Assembly: GCF_027587375.1 (NCBI RefSeq)
Contig: NZ_JAMXIC010000010.1
Span: 1 to 64,000 of the forward strand
Reading direction: 5' to 3'
Source: Arthrobacter sp. B2a2-09
GTDB lineage: Bacteria > Actinomycetota > Actinomycetes > Actinomycetales > Micrococcaceae
DNA: 64,000 nucleotides
In this document: one piece after another, positions 8,788 to 16,914 of the stretch
Numbering within the stretch: position 1 is the first letter of the stretch
Layout: each line of letters begins with the position of its first letter
The notes under the pieces: model-generated
Database searches by the model: none
What the model was told of the DNA's origin: nothing
Seen by the model: the letters and a program-made list of their open reading frames with translations, nothing else
Program-made: the position numbers and the translations under genes

Positions 8788-8932
8788 TCGAACCCTCTAC
8801 TTCTCGTCCGGGTCGGGGATCTCCTCGCGAAAGTCCGCTGCCATCAATGCGGTTCCGCCCGGCCATTTTGCGTGCCCGGATGTTAGACGCTGGCAGCATC
8901 CAACCGCTGAGTTAGATCGAAAAAGCCTTGAA

Positions 8933-8954
8933 GGTATTTCGTATCCGGTATACG
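8933..8954. promoter_or_regulatory. GTATAC-type operator before the HtaA gene
   Basis: GGTATTTCGTATCC and GGTATACG form a degenerate repeat of the same family as the sites at 14613 and 18223. It lies about 40 bases upstream of the HtaA-domain start, where a repressor would block a promoter. Confidence 0.6.
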
Positions 8955-8991
8955 CTTACTGGACGCAGTTGATCTTGAAGGAGATGACGTG

Positions 8992-9498
8992 ATGAAACCA
9001 AGGCCAACCCCTGCGGGTGCGGACTCATTGCAATGGCGCATTGATGGGGCCTTTGATAGCTACGTCCGGAATCAGGCCGGTGATGGAACGGTCACTCTTT
9101 CCGACGGTGCCTCACGCGATGGCGATGGCTACTACCATTTCCCCAGAATCGGCGCACCCTCGGATCCGGCAACCCTGCGCTTCGGCGGCTCCGTCGAATT
9201 CCGCGCCTACATGGGTGTTCTTTCGCTTCGGATAGCCGAACCGAGCTTCCATATATTCCAGGACGTGGTGCGCATGTATATCGTGGACGACGCCGCCCCG
9301 GCAGGAACCCGCCTTGAGCTCGCAACGGCAACCATTGAGCCCGGGCGGGCTGGCCGCGCGATGCTTGATCTCCGGCTGACGGAACGGGGCTCGGAACTGT
9401 TCTTCGGCAAATACCCTGCCGGAGCTTCGTTGGCCCCTGTAAACGTTCTCTTGCCTGGCCCGCGCGCCGGTATGGCTCTAACCCAAGGAGCGCACTGA
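8992..9498 (+). CDS. HtaA-domain protein, apparently cytoplasmic
   Basis: A 168-residue protein made of a single HtaA domain, the haem-binding domain of actinobacterial haem-uptake proteins. It opens with LQWRIDGAFDSYV, continues with FGGSVEFRAYMGVLSLRIAEP, and ends with LTERGSELFFGKYPAGASL, all close to the domain consensus. The conserved tyrosine of the first motif is present (Tyr24), but the usual GHxGxL histidine is replaced (AYMGVL, Tyr73). There is no signal peptide or membrane anchor, unlike classical HtaA. ATG 8992 is used, eight bases after GAAGGAG; GTG 8989 is possible. Its stop overlaps the reductase start (TGATG), so it is co-translated with a redox chain. Function here is unknown; haem handling for the P450 is one idea. 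Confidence 0.8.
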   Translation: MKPRPTPAGADSLQWRIDGAFDSYVRNQAGDGTVTLSDGASRDGDGYYHFPRIGAPSDPATLRFGGSVEFRAYMGVLSLRIAEPSFHIFQDVVRMYIVDDAAPAGTRLELATATIEPGRAGRAMLDLRLTERGSELFFGKYPAGASLAPVNVLLPGPRAGMALTQGAH

Positions 9499-10796
9499 TG
9501 GATGCACCTCTCTCGATCGCCGTCATAGGAAGCGGACCCTCCGGCTGCTACATTGCCCAAAGCCTTCGGAAGGCACTTCCCCAGTCGGAGATCACGATTT
9601 ACGACCGACTCGCGTCGCCCTTTGGACTGGTTCGCTACGGCGTCGCGGCGGACCATCAGAGCACCAAATCAATTCAGGCGCAGTTTTCCCGGTTGTTTGA
9701 ACGCGAAAACGTCCGCTTCGCGGGGAACATCGAGGTCGGCAGGGACATCTCCCTGGCCCAGCTCCGAAGCACCCATCACATCGTCGTGCTGGCTGCTGGT
9801 CTGTCAGCGGATCGCGCCATGGAGGTGCCGGGGGAAGGCCTGCCCGAGGTATATCGCGCCGGCCGCCTGACGAGGCTCTTCAACGCGCACCCCCTTGAGC
9901 CGACCGGTGTCCCGACATTCGGGAAATCCGTGGCGATTATCGGCGGCGGCAACGTGTCTATTGACGTCTTGCGCCTGCTCATCAAACAGCCGGAAGATTT
10001 CGCCAACAGCGACATCGACGATGCCATGCTGGCTGAATACGGCCAAGCGCCGGTGAGCCGTGTCGACCTCATCTGCCGGTCGACGATCGCGAACGCCCCC
10101 TCCGACCCTGTGATGCTCGCGGAACTCGGACGCATTCGTGGCGTGAGATTCTCATGCTCGGACCCCATTGAAGTAGCCGAAGACGCTCCCCGCACCGCAC
10201 TGGCACGGGCCAAGGCCATTGGGGAACTGCTTGAGGTCGATCCTGGTCCAGAAACCCGTGCGGAGGTAGTGCTGCACTTCGGATGGGCGCCGGTGAGTAT
10301 CAACGGAGACGGACACGTCCGGGACGTGGAACTGCGATCCGTCAACGACGATCGTACGAATCAGCGTCTAGGCGCTGACTCCGTGGTGACGGCCATCGGT
10401 TTCGATTTCGACGGCGGCGACTGGCACGGGCTCGGCGCCCTCAAGGCGGATTCCGAGACCGGGGTCCTGGATCAGGGCCTATACCGTACTGGTTGGATCA
10501 AGCGCGGTTCGCGTGGAACGATTGCCGAAAATCGATCGTGCGCAAAGACCGTAGCGGACGAGATCATCGCAGATTTGGATTCGCTGGAGCAGCAGTCCAA
10601 ACCGGGATACGCGGGCCTTCCGGAGGAAGTCCGTGCGCTGGCTGTGGATTATGCCGCCTGGAAGCGTGTGGATTGCGCGGAGAAGGAAGCCGCATCAGAG
10701 GCTCGGACCCGCCGAAAGTTCCCCAGCCATGAACAGATGGTCGCGATCGCACACAACAAGCTCGTTGAAAGCTCCGCCGCCCAGCGCGGCAACTAA
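9498..10796 (+). CDS. FprA/adrenodoxin-reductase-type NADPH:ferredoxin reductase
   Basis: A 432-residue flavoprotein that passes electrons from NADPH to a small carrier. It has an N-terminal FAD motif (VIGSGPSGCYIA), the family motif FGLVRYGVAADH, an NADP motif (IIGGGNVSIDVLRLL) and the C-terminal YRTGWIKRGSRGTIAENR. Length is close to the usual 450. It starts inside the stop of the HtaA gene and is followed after 25 bases by a flavodoxin, its probable partner. The nearest consumer of electrons is the P450 at 16915, under a similar operator. Family assignment is strong; the P450 link is inference. Confidence 0.93.
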   Translation: MDAPLSIAVIGSGPSGCYIAQSLRKALPQSEITIYDRLASPFGLVRYGVAADHQSTKSIQAQFSRLFERENVRFAGNIEVGRDISLAQLRSTHHIVVLAAGLSADRAMEVPGEGLPEVYRAGRLTRLFNAHPLEPTGVPTFGKSVAIIGGGNVSIDVLRLLIKQPEDFANSDIDDAMLAEYGQAPVSRVDLICRSTIANAPSDPVMLAELGRIRGVRFSCSDPIEVAEDAPRTALARAKAIGELLEVDPGPETRAEVVLHFGWAPVSINGDGHVRDVELRSVNDDRTNQRLGADSVVTAIGFDFDGGDWHGLGALKADSETGVLDQGLYRTGWIKRGSRGTIAENRSCAKTVADEIIADLDSLEQQSKPGYAGLPEEVRALAVDYAAWKRVDCAEKEAASEARTRRKFPSHEQMVAIAHNKLVESSAAQRGN

Positions 10797-10821
10797 ACCA
10801 AACATCTTAGACAGGAGAAAA

Positions 10822-11283
10822 ATGATGAAGATCCAAGTTCTTTTCGGGACGGAATCCGGCAACGCAGAGATAGCCGCCGAAGATCTCGCTGAATCGATCA
10901 GGAACGACAACCAGGAAGTCGAAGTGCACGACCTGTCGTCGTTCTCAATTGCTGAACTCCAGCATGACTCGCTCTACGTTTTTCTTTGCTCGACCTACGG
11001 CGAGGGCGAGCTGCCGAACACGGCGCTGCCCTTCTATGCGGACCTTTCCGTCGTACGCCCGGATCTCTCCGGAGTGCGTTACGCCATGTTTGGCCTCGGC
11101 GATACGTTCTACAAGGACACCTACGGTCAGGGTGCAACCAAGCTCGACGACAAACTCACCGAGCTTGGGGCGCAGCGGACCGGGGAAATCGGCCGCTATG
11201 ACGCCTCGTCCTGGGAGCCGGTCGGCGAGGGCGCCGTAGTATGGTTCGCCGGCGTGCTCGAGGGTGTGTCCGCCACCCGCTAA
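10822..11283 (+). CDS. Short-chain flavodoxin
   Basis: A 153-residue FMN protein. The phosphate loop GTESGNAEIAAEDL lies at residues 9-22, then CSTYGEGELPN (first FMN-stacking loop) and FGLGDTFYKDTYGQGATKLD (second loop). It resembles MioC-type and bacterial flavodoxins and lacks other domains. The start at ATG 10822 follows ACAGGAGAAA; ATG 10825 is equally possible. It probably carries electrons from the FprA-type reductase to a haem enzyme, replacing the ferredoxin usual in P450 systems. A hairpin follows the stop. Confidence 0.9.
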   Translation: MMKIQVLFGTESGNAEIAAEDLAESIRNDNQEVEVHDLSSFSIAELQHDSLYVFLCSTYGEGELPNTALPFYADLSVVRPDLSGVRYAMFGLGDTFYKDTYGQGATKLDDKLTELGAQRTGEIGRYDASSWEPVGEGAVVWFAGVLEGVSATR

Positions 11284-11290
11284 ACGAGGA

Positions 11291-11341
11291 GGCCCCGCAA
11301 GACTGCCCCTGGACAAGAAAGGGAGGCCGGTCGCGCGGGGC
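11291..11341 (+). terminator. Possible terminator after flavodoxin
   Basis: GGCCCCGC pairs with GCGGGGC and the second arm is followed by CTTTTT. The loop is long (about 36 bases), so the stem is modest, but its place just after the stop and the T-run fit termination of the HtaA-reductase-flavodoxin operon. Confidence 0.55.
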
Positions 11342-11521
11342 TTTTTCATTTCCAGGGTTGGATACTGTCCGGCTGGACCCTCCAGCACCCCGGCCACGGG
11401 GGCTTCTCGCTTGAAGCTGCGGCACCGAGTGACAGATGCGTTGGGCTGGCACGGTCTGATACCCCAACAGTCCTACGGCCCGCCAAGGCTGTAGCTACCG
11501 AAATATAGCCGGATCGTGGCG

Positions 11522-11571
11522 AGAGGGGCTTTCCCGCCCTGTGTGGATACACAGGGCGGGAAAGCCCCTCT
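11522..11571. repeat. Perfect 23-bp inverted repeat with GGAT loop
   Basis: The arms at 11522-11544 and 11549-11571 match over all 23 positions around a 4-base loop (GGAT). It sits between convergent transcription units and could be a bidirectional terminator, but the stem is unusually long and perfect and no T-run adjoins either end. Confidence 0.75.
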
Positions 11572-11599
11572 TCGTGCGTCAGCATCTGCCGGGCACAGC

Positions 11600-11629
11600 A
11601 AAAAGGTCCGGGGGAGGACCCCGGACCTT
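11600..11629 (-). terminator. Rho-independent terminator of the GabT/ALDH unit
   Basis: On the minus strand AAGGTCCGGGG pairs with CCCCGGACCTT around a 5-base loop and runs straight into a T stretch. It begins about 15 bases after the stop of the aldehyde dehydrogenase, a textbook position. Confidence 0.85.
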
Positions 11630-11643
11630 CTGCTCATACCTAC

Positions 11644-13167
11644 TTACTTGATGACGAACGGGTTCGACGTGTCCGGAGCTGTCGAAATCCAGACTGACTT
11701 GACCTGGAGGTATTCCTTGATTGCGTCAATGCCGCTCTCCCTGCCCAAACCGCTGCGCTTGTATCCGCCGAAGGGGGACGTGAAGCTGACGGCGCGGTAG
11801 GTGTTGACCCATACCGTGCCGGCCTGCAGGTTCTCTGAAAGGCGGACGGCCCTGCCAATGTCCCGTGTCCAGACGCCTGCGGCAAGGCCGTAGTTGACGT
11901 CATTCGCAATGGAGAGGGCGTCTTCTTCGTCGTCGAAGGGAATGACCGCGAGGACAGGGCCAAAGACCTCTTCCTGGGCGATGCGCATATCATTGCGAAC
12001 GTTGGTAAAGATCGTTGGCTGGACGAACTGGCCCCCGGACGAACCTTCTCCGGTGTAAGCAGCGCCTCCCAGGACGCACTTTGCCCCTTCGCGCTGGGCG
12101 ATGTCGATGTAGCCGAGCACCTTTTCAAACTGGGGACGGGTGGTAACGGGTCCCACGTGCGTGTCGGGGAGCATGGGGTCGCCGATTTTGGCTTGTTCGG
12201 CCAGTGCCACAACCCGCTGGACGAATTCGTCGTGAATGGAACGCTGGACGAGCAGCCTCGAGCCGGCAATGCAGGTCTGACCGGTTGCTGCGAAGATGCC
12301 GGAAATAACGCCGGCAGCAGCGGCATCGAGGTCCGCATCCTCAAAGACAATATTCGGAGACTTTCCGCCCAATTCCAGTGATACGTGCTTGAACTGGCTA
12401 GCGGCGCTCTCATAGATCTTCTGTCCGGCGGTCTCCGAGCCCGTGAAAGCCACCTTCGCAATATCCGTGTGGCTGACTAGCGGGGCACCCACCTCCTGGC
12501 CGAAGCCCGTGACAGTGTTGACCACGCCGGGCGGGAATCCTGCCTTTTCGAAGAGCTTCATGAACTCGAGGGTTGAAGCGGAGGTGAACTCAGAGGGCTT
12601 GATGACCACAGTGTTGCCCGCCGCCAGAGCCGCCGGCAGCTTCCATGCCAGAAGAAGCAGAGGAGAGTTCCATGGCGTGATCATGGCGATCGGGCCGAGA
12701 GGCTCCAGCCGGGTGTAGTTGAGGATGTTCGGCTTGTCACTGGGGATGACCGAGCCCTCGATCTTGTCGGCCAGGCCGCCGTAGTAGCGGTACCACCCTG
12801 CCATGTAGCGGGTCTGGGCGGACATCTCCGCGTAGAGCTTTCCGTTGTCGCGGACCTCGATCTCGGCAAGGTGTTCACTGTTGGCCTCGATCAAATCCGC
12901 CAGGTCCATGAGCAGCTTGCCGCGGTATTGGGGCTTGGTCCTGCTCCAGCTTTTGAAGGCCTCGGAGGCAGAAGCGACTGCCCGGGATACGTCCGCCGGG
13001 CTGCCTTTGGCGATCCTGGCCCAGGCTTCTCCGGTGTACGGGTTGAGGGTGTCGAAGTACTCGCCTTCCTCAGGCGCGGTGAAGGTGCCTCCGATGTAGT
13101 GGTTGTACTGGGTCAGGGGATCAATATCCTCGAGGCTGCTGACCACGTCGCTGCTCTGTGCTGTCAT
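11644..13167 (-). CDS. Aldehyde dehydrogenase
   Basis: A 507-residue NAD(P)-dependent aldehyde dehydrogenase. The N-terminal half shows ITPWNSPLLLLAWKLP and KPSEFTSAS for cofactor binding, the middle FTGSETAG and LELGGKSPNIVF (general base Glu), then GQTCIAGSR with the catalytic cysteine and EEVFGPVLAV. All catalytic residues are present. The start follows AAAGGATGA. It is 58 bases downstream of the GabT-like gene and ends at a strong terminator, so the two form one unit that would convert an amine-derived aldehyde. The substrate cannot be assigned; an amino-aldehyde or dicarboxylic semialdehyde is plausible from context. Confidence 0.92.
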   Translation of the reverse strand: MTAQSSDVVSSLEDIDPLTQYNHYIGGTFTAPEEGEYFDTLNPYTGEAWARIAKGSPADVSRAVASASEAFKSWSRTKPQYRGKLLMDLADLIEANSEHLAEIEVRDNGKLYAEMSAQTRYMAGWYRYYGGLADKIEGSVIPSDKPNILNYTRLEPLGPIAMITPWNSPLLLLAWKLPAALAAGNTVVIKPSEFTSASTLEFMKLFEKAGFPPGVVNTVTGFGQEVGAPLVSHTDIAKVAFTGSETAGQKIYESAASQFKHVSLELGGKSPNIVFEDADLDAAAAGVISGIFAATGQTCIAGSRLLVQRSIHDEFVQRVVALAEQAKIGDPMLPDTHVGPVTTRPQFEKVLGYIDIAQREGAKCVLGGAAYTGEGSSGGQFVQPTIFTNVRNDMRIAQEEVFGPVLAVIPFDDEEDALSIANDVNYGLAAGVWTRDIGRAVRLSENLQAGTVWVNTYRAVSFTSPFGGYKRSGLGRESGIDAIKEYLQVKSVWISTAPDTSNPFVIK

Positions 13168-13225
13168 TGCTGGTTCATCCTTTGCTGAACGGGGAGAAAG
13201 TGGAGATCGCTTGCATCGGTGGGGT

Positions 13226-14572
13226 TCATGAACGTGCCAATCCCTCCGCGACGATTCCGATTCCTTCCTGGAGCAACTGATCCTCGATGGTCAGCGGAGG
13301 AAGGAACCGGATGACATTTCCGTAGGTGCCGCACGCAAGGAGGATCACCCCGTTTTCGTGCGCGTACTTCACCACGCGGGCGGTCAGCGCAGGATCCGGA
13401 CTCAACGTGTCCGGGTGGACAAGCTCGACGGCGATCATCGCACCGCGTCCGCGCACTTGGCCGATACGGGGATCTGCCTTCTGCAATTCGGTGAAGCGGC
13501 CGGTGAGGATTTCCCCAATCCGTCGTGCGCGACCAAGCAATTCGTCCTCCTCGTACGATTCGATTGCCGCTAGCGCCGCTGCACAGGCGATGGGGTTGCC
13601 GCCGTAGGTACCTCCGAGGCCACCCACCTGGGCGGCGTCCATCAGTTCAGCCCGTCCCGTGACGGCAGAAAGCGGTAGCCCACCGGCTATGCCTTTGGCC
13701 ATCGTGATGAGGTCCGGGACAACTCCTTCGTGATCGACTGCGAACCACAATCCTGTCCGGGCGAAGCCGGACTGGATCTCATCCGCGATGAAGACAATGC
13801 CGTTGCGCTCCGTCCATTCGCGAAGGGTTGGCAGGAAGCCCTCGGCGGGAACGATAAAGCCGCCTTCCCCTTGCATGGGCTCGATGATGATTGCGGCCAC
13901 CGATTCGGCCCCGAGCTCATTTTCAATCTGTTCGATCGCCTGGCGGGCGGCTTCCGGCCCGGTGAGGCCGCCATCGCGGTAAGGGTAGGAGCCCGGAACG
14001 CGGTAGATCTCCGGGGCGAACGGGCCGAATCCTTGCTTGTAGGGGGCGCTCTTTGCGGTGAGGGCCATCGCAAGGTTGGTGCGTCCGTGGAACGAGTGTT
14101 CAAAGGCCACGATGGCTTGGCGGCCCGTTGCGCGCCGGGCAATCTTCACTGCGTTTTCCACCGCTTCGGAGCCTGAATTGAACAGCGCCGTGCGCTTGGC
14201 GAAGTTGCCGGGAGTGATCTCGTTCAGCTTCTCTGCCACCGCGATGTAGCTCTCGTAGGGCACCACAGTGAAGGCCGTGTGAGTGAAGCGATCCAGCTGC
14301 TCGCGAACCGCACGAACCACGCGGGGGTTCGAGTTTCCGACGCCGGTAACGGCGATACCTGAGCCCAAGTCAATGAAGGAGTTGCCGTCCACGTCCAGGA
14401 GCGTTCCGCCGCCGGCCGCGTCAGCGACGATGGGCAGGGTATGGCCGACGGACCGAGCGACTGCCGATTCCTTGCGCTGAAGAATTTCGCGCGAGCGGGG
14501 GCCCGGGATCTCGGTGACGAGCCTGCGCTCCTGGATGAGATCGGGGCCGCCGACGGTGATGTGTGCGGTCAT
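13226..14572 (-). CDS. gabT: Class III aminotransferase, GabT-like
   Basis: A 448-residue PLP enzyme of the 4-aminobutyrate transaminase group, which moves an omega-amino group to 2-oxoglutarate and leaves a semialdehyde. Signatures are FNSGSEAVENAVKIAR, EHSFHGRTNLAMALT, IIEPMQGEGGF, FIADEIQSGFARTG and the PLP lysine in MAKGIAGGLPLS, followed by GGTYGGNP. ATG 14572 gives the usual length and follows GGAGG; longer upstream frame is not used. The promoter carries a near-perfect GTATAC operator shared with the divergent GntR gene. It may act on GABA or 5-aminovalerate released from a cyclic amine or polyamine; that choice is inference. Confidence 0.9.
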   Translation of the reverse strand: MTAHITVGGPDLIQERRLVTEIPGPRSREILQRKESAVARSVGHTLPIVADAAGGGTLLDVDGNSFIDLGSGIAVTGVGNSNPRVVRAVREQLDRFTHTAFTVVPYESYIAVAEKLNEITPGNFAKRTALFNSGSEAVENAVKIARRATGRQAIVAFEHSFHGRTNLAMALTAKSAPYKQGFGPFAPEIYRVPGSYPYRDGGLTGPEAARQAIEQIENELGAESVAAIIIEPMQGEGGFIVPAEGFLPTLREWTERNGIVFIADEIQSGFARTGLWFAVDHEGVVPDLITMAKGIAGGLPLSAVTGRAELMDAAQVGGLGGTYGGNPIACAAALAAIESYEEDELLGRARRIGEILTGRFTELQKADPRIGQVRGRGAMIAVELVHPDTLSPDPALTARVVKYAHENGVILLACGTYGNVIRFLPPLTIEDQLLQEGIGIVAEGLARS

Positions 14573-14612
14573 GGGGCCGCCTCCTTCGTAATTGGATAGA
14601 ACCATCGAATAA

Positions 14613-14628
14613 GGTATACGGTATACGC
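14613..14628. promoter_or_regulatory. GTATAC-type operator between gabT-like and GntR genes
   Basis: GGTATACGGTATACGC contains two GTATACG units in direct repeat and overlapping palindromes. It lies in the divergent gap, 40 bases upstream of the transaminase start, so it can control both genes and let the GntR protein regulate itself. Confidence 0.72.
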
Positions 14629-14686
14629 AAATCCCAAGTAAGCCAATAGCCGGTAGGCTGTGAAAAACAGGAAAGTGGCGGACACC

Positions 14687-15349
14687 ATGAAGAAAATTGA
14701 GTTTGCGCGTGAGACGCTCGCTGACGCTGCCTATGCGCAGATCGCCGAGGGCATCCTGACGCATGATCTGGGTCCCGGGGCCAGGCTGCTGATGGATGAC
14801 CTGGCAGCCCGCTTGGGGATCAGCCGGACGCCGGTGCGCGAGGCTTTGCACCGGCTCGAGATGGAACGGGTGATCGAGCCCGGAGGCCGCCGTGGCTACA
14901 TTGTGCGCGAGCTGACAGACGCCGAACTGGACAAACAGTACGCGGCCCGGGGAGCTATCGAGCCGTTCGCGCTCGCCGAGGTTGCGCGCCGGGGCGGGGC
15001 GGCCGCGAAGTATGTAAGGTCAACGTTTGAGGAACTGGTTTCGGCCCCGCAGACGACGGCCATGGAGGTCTTCCTGGTCAACAAAGCGATTCACCGCTGC
15101 ACGGTGGAGGCGCTGGACAATGAGTACCTGCTTAGTATGTTCGACGTGATCTGGCAGACTGCCATGGCCGCCCACGTCTGGGCCGACATCCTGGAGAGCC
15201 GTTCTTCCGTTGATTTCCCCGAGATGCACCGGCCGATCGTGGAGGCTGCCGAGTCCGGCGACCCGGAGCTGGCCAGCAAAGTTGCCCGAGAGCACATCCT
15301 CGCCGGCCGCGGGCTGCACTCAATCCACAGCGCGCAGCCCGTCGTCTAA
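14687..15349 (+). CDS. GntR-family transcriptional regulator (FCD type)
   Basis: A 220-residue regulator with an N-terminal winged helix (LADAAYAQIAEGIL to RTPVREALHRLEMERVIEP, then GRRGYIV) and a helical FCD domain including VNKAIHRCTVEALDN and MHRPIVEAAES. ATG 14687 lies eleven bases after AGGAAAG; an in-frame GTG at 14660 would add nine residues. Divergent placement next to the GTATAC operator makes it the leading candidate for the regulator of the whole amine locus. A hairpin follows the stop. Confidence 0.88.
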   Translation: MKKIEFARETLADAAYAQIAEGILTHDLGPGARLLMDDLAARLGISRTPVREALHRLEMERVIEPGGRRGYIVRELTDAELDKQYAARGAIEPFALAEVARRGGAAAKYVRSTFEELVSAPQTTAMEVFLVNKAIHRCTVEALDNEYLLSMFDVIWQTAMAAHVWADILESRSSVDFPEMHRPIVEAAESGDPELASKVAREHILAGRGLHSIHSAQPVV

Positions 15350-15362
15350 ATTAACGGGCTGC
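15334..15362. terminator. Inverted repeat between convergent genes
   Basis: GCAGCCCGT (overlapping the GntR stop region) pairs with ACGGGCTGC across an 11-base AT-rich loop. It sits exactly between convergent GntR and aldehyde dehydrogenase genes and could terminate both; no T-run is seen. Confidence 0.5.
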
Positions 15363-15372
15363 ACCGCTGGGT

Positions 15373-16878
15373 TCAGGCAGACATGTCGATCATGACGGCT
15401 TTGGAGCGCGTGTAGGAAAGTACACTCTCACGGCCGAGTTCACGGCTGTTTCCGGACTTGCTGTAACCCCCGAAGCTCTGTGCGGGATCCAGCTTTCCGT
15501 GAGTGTTCACCCACACGGTCCCGGCCTTCAGCGCCTTGCTCATACGAAGGGCCCTGGCGATGTCCCGTGTCCACACGGCAGCCGCAAGGTCGTAGGCTGA
15601 GTCGTTCGCGAGCCTGATGGCTTCCTCCTCCGTGCGGAAGCGAAGCAAGGTAAGAACCGGCCCGAAAACCTCTTCCTGGGCAATTCGCATGTCGTTCCGG
15701 ACGTCCGTGAAGATGGTTGGCTCGACAAAGTAGCCCAGTTGATCCAAGGCGCGTCCTCCCACGCTGAGGTGCGCTCCTTCATAGCGTGCGATGTCGATGT
15801 ACTGCTGGACCGACAGGTATTGGTCCTTGGAGACAAGCGGACCCACCTCGGTGTCGGCGAGCAGCGGGTCCCCGACCCGCAAGGCGCTGGTCTTTCGCGC
15901 CAGCTTCTCCACGAGTTCGTCGTAGACGTCCTCATGGACAAACATTCTGCTGGGAGCCACGCACACTTGTCCGGCGTTCTCCCACATGGCTTCGGCAGAA
16001 CCTTGTGCGGCTGCCTCGATGTCAGCGTCAGGAAAGACGATGTTCGCACTCTTCCCACCGAGTTCGACGCTGACCTTCTTCATCTGCCGGCTGCCCGCTT
16101 CGAGGATCTTTCGACCAACGGGAGTGGAACCAGTGAAGGAGATCTTTACGACGTCGGGGTGATCCACGAGCGCCTGCCCCACCGTGCGCCCGGGTCCAGT
16201 GACCACGTTGAGGACCCCCGGCGGCAGGCCCACCTGGCGGGCGAGGTCGGCCAAAAGCAGGGTTGAGTAGCTGCTGACCTCGGCGGGCTTGATAACCATG
16301 GTGTTACCGGCCGCGAGGGCGGGACCGATCTTGTGGGAGGCCATCACAAGCGGGAAGTTCCACGGCGTGATCGCGCCACAGACGCCCAGGGGCTCGATCT
16401 GCGTCATACCGAAATATGGTTGGCGTACCGGGTTGATCGAACCTTCGAGCTTCGTTGGCCAGCCACCGTAGTACCGGAAGACGGCCGCCACGCCCCCGAC
16501 GTCGTCGAGCGCCTGTGAGATGGGCTTGCCCATGTCCAGCGTTTCCAGTTCTGCCAGCTGCTCGCGGTTAGCGTCCACGGCGTCGGCAAGATCGAACAGG
16601 TATTGGGCGCGGGCGGCGGGGCTTGCTCCGCCCCATTCCATGGAGGAGAGGGCTGCGCTGGCTGCGTCCACGGCCGAGTCCACGTCCTCGGCTGAGCCGG
16701 AAGCGATGGAGCCGAGTACTTCCTCGGTGGCCGGATTAACGGACTGGAACGTCGCCCCTGACTTGGCTTCACGATCCGTGTCGGAGCCGATTCGCAGCCC
16801 TTGGGTGCGTTCGACGAAGGCTTGGGCCGCGGCTGAAACTCTGTGCGAAGCCGCCGGAATCACTGCGTCGTATGTCAT
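15373..16878 (-). CDS. Aldehyde dehydrogenase
   Basis: A 501-residue NAD(P)-dependent aldehyde dehydrogenase. Motifs include ITPWNFPLVMASHKIGPAL, KPAEVSSYSTLL, FTGSTPVGRKILE, VELGGKSANIVF with the general base, NAGQVCVAPSR with the nucleophilic cysteine, and EEVFGPVLTL. Length and active site are normal. The start follows AGGGAAA. It lies 36 bases after the P450 and probably shares its promoter, so it may oxidise the aldehyde formed when the P450 opens or dealkylates an amine. It is only moderately similar to the enzyme at 11644, which suggests two successive oxidation steps. Confidence 0.92.
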   Translation of the reverse strand: MTYDAVIPAASHRVSAAAQAFVERTQGLRIGSDTDREAKSGATFQSVNPATEEVLGSIASGSAEDVDSAVDAASAALSSMEWGGASPAARAQYLFDLADAVDANREQLAELETLDMGKPISQALDDVGGVAAVFRYYGGWPTKLEGSINPVRQPYFGMTQIEPLGVCGAITPWNFPLVMASHKIGPALAAGNTMVIKPAEVSSYSTLLLADLARQVGLPPGVLNVVTGPGRTVGQALVDHPDVVKISFTGSTPVGRKILEAGSRQMKKVSVELGGKSANIVFPDADIEAAAQGSAEAMWENAGQVCVAPSRMFVHEDVYDELVEKLARKTSALRVGDPLLADTEVGPLVSKDQYLSVQQYIDIARYEGAHLSVGGRALDQLGYFVEPTIFTDVRNDMRIAQEEVFGPVLTLLRFRTEEEAIRLANDSAYDLAAAVWTRDIARALRMSKALKAGTVWVNTHGKLDPAQSFGGYSKSGNSRELGRESVLSYTRSKAVMIDMSA

Positions 16879-16914
16879 GGTTTTCCCTTTTTCTGGCTTG
16901 TCAATGTGGTCGAA

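Noticed and set aside
10633-10821. N-terminal extension of the flavodoxin into the reductase gene
   Set aside because: Flavodoxins begin just before the phosphate loop; the ATG with ACAGGAGAAA gives the normal length.
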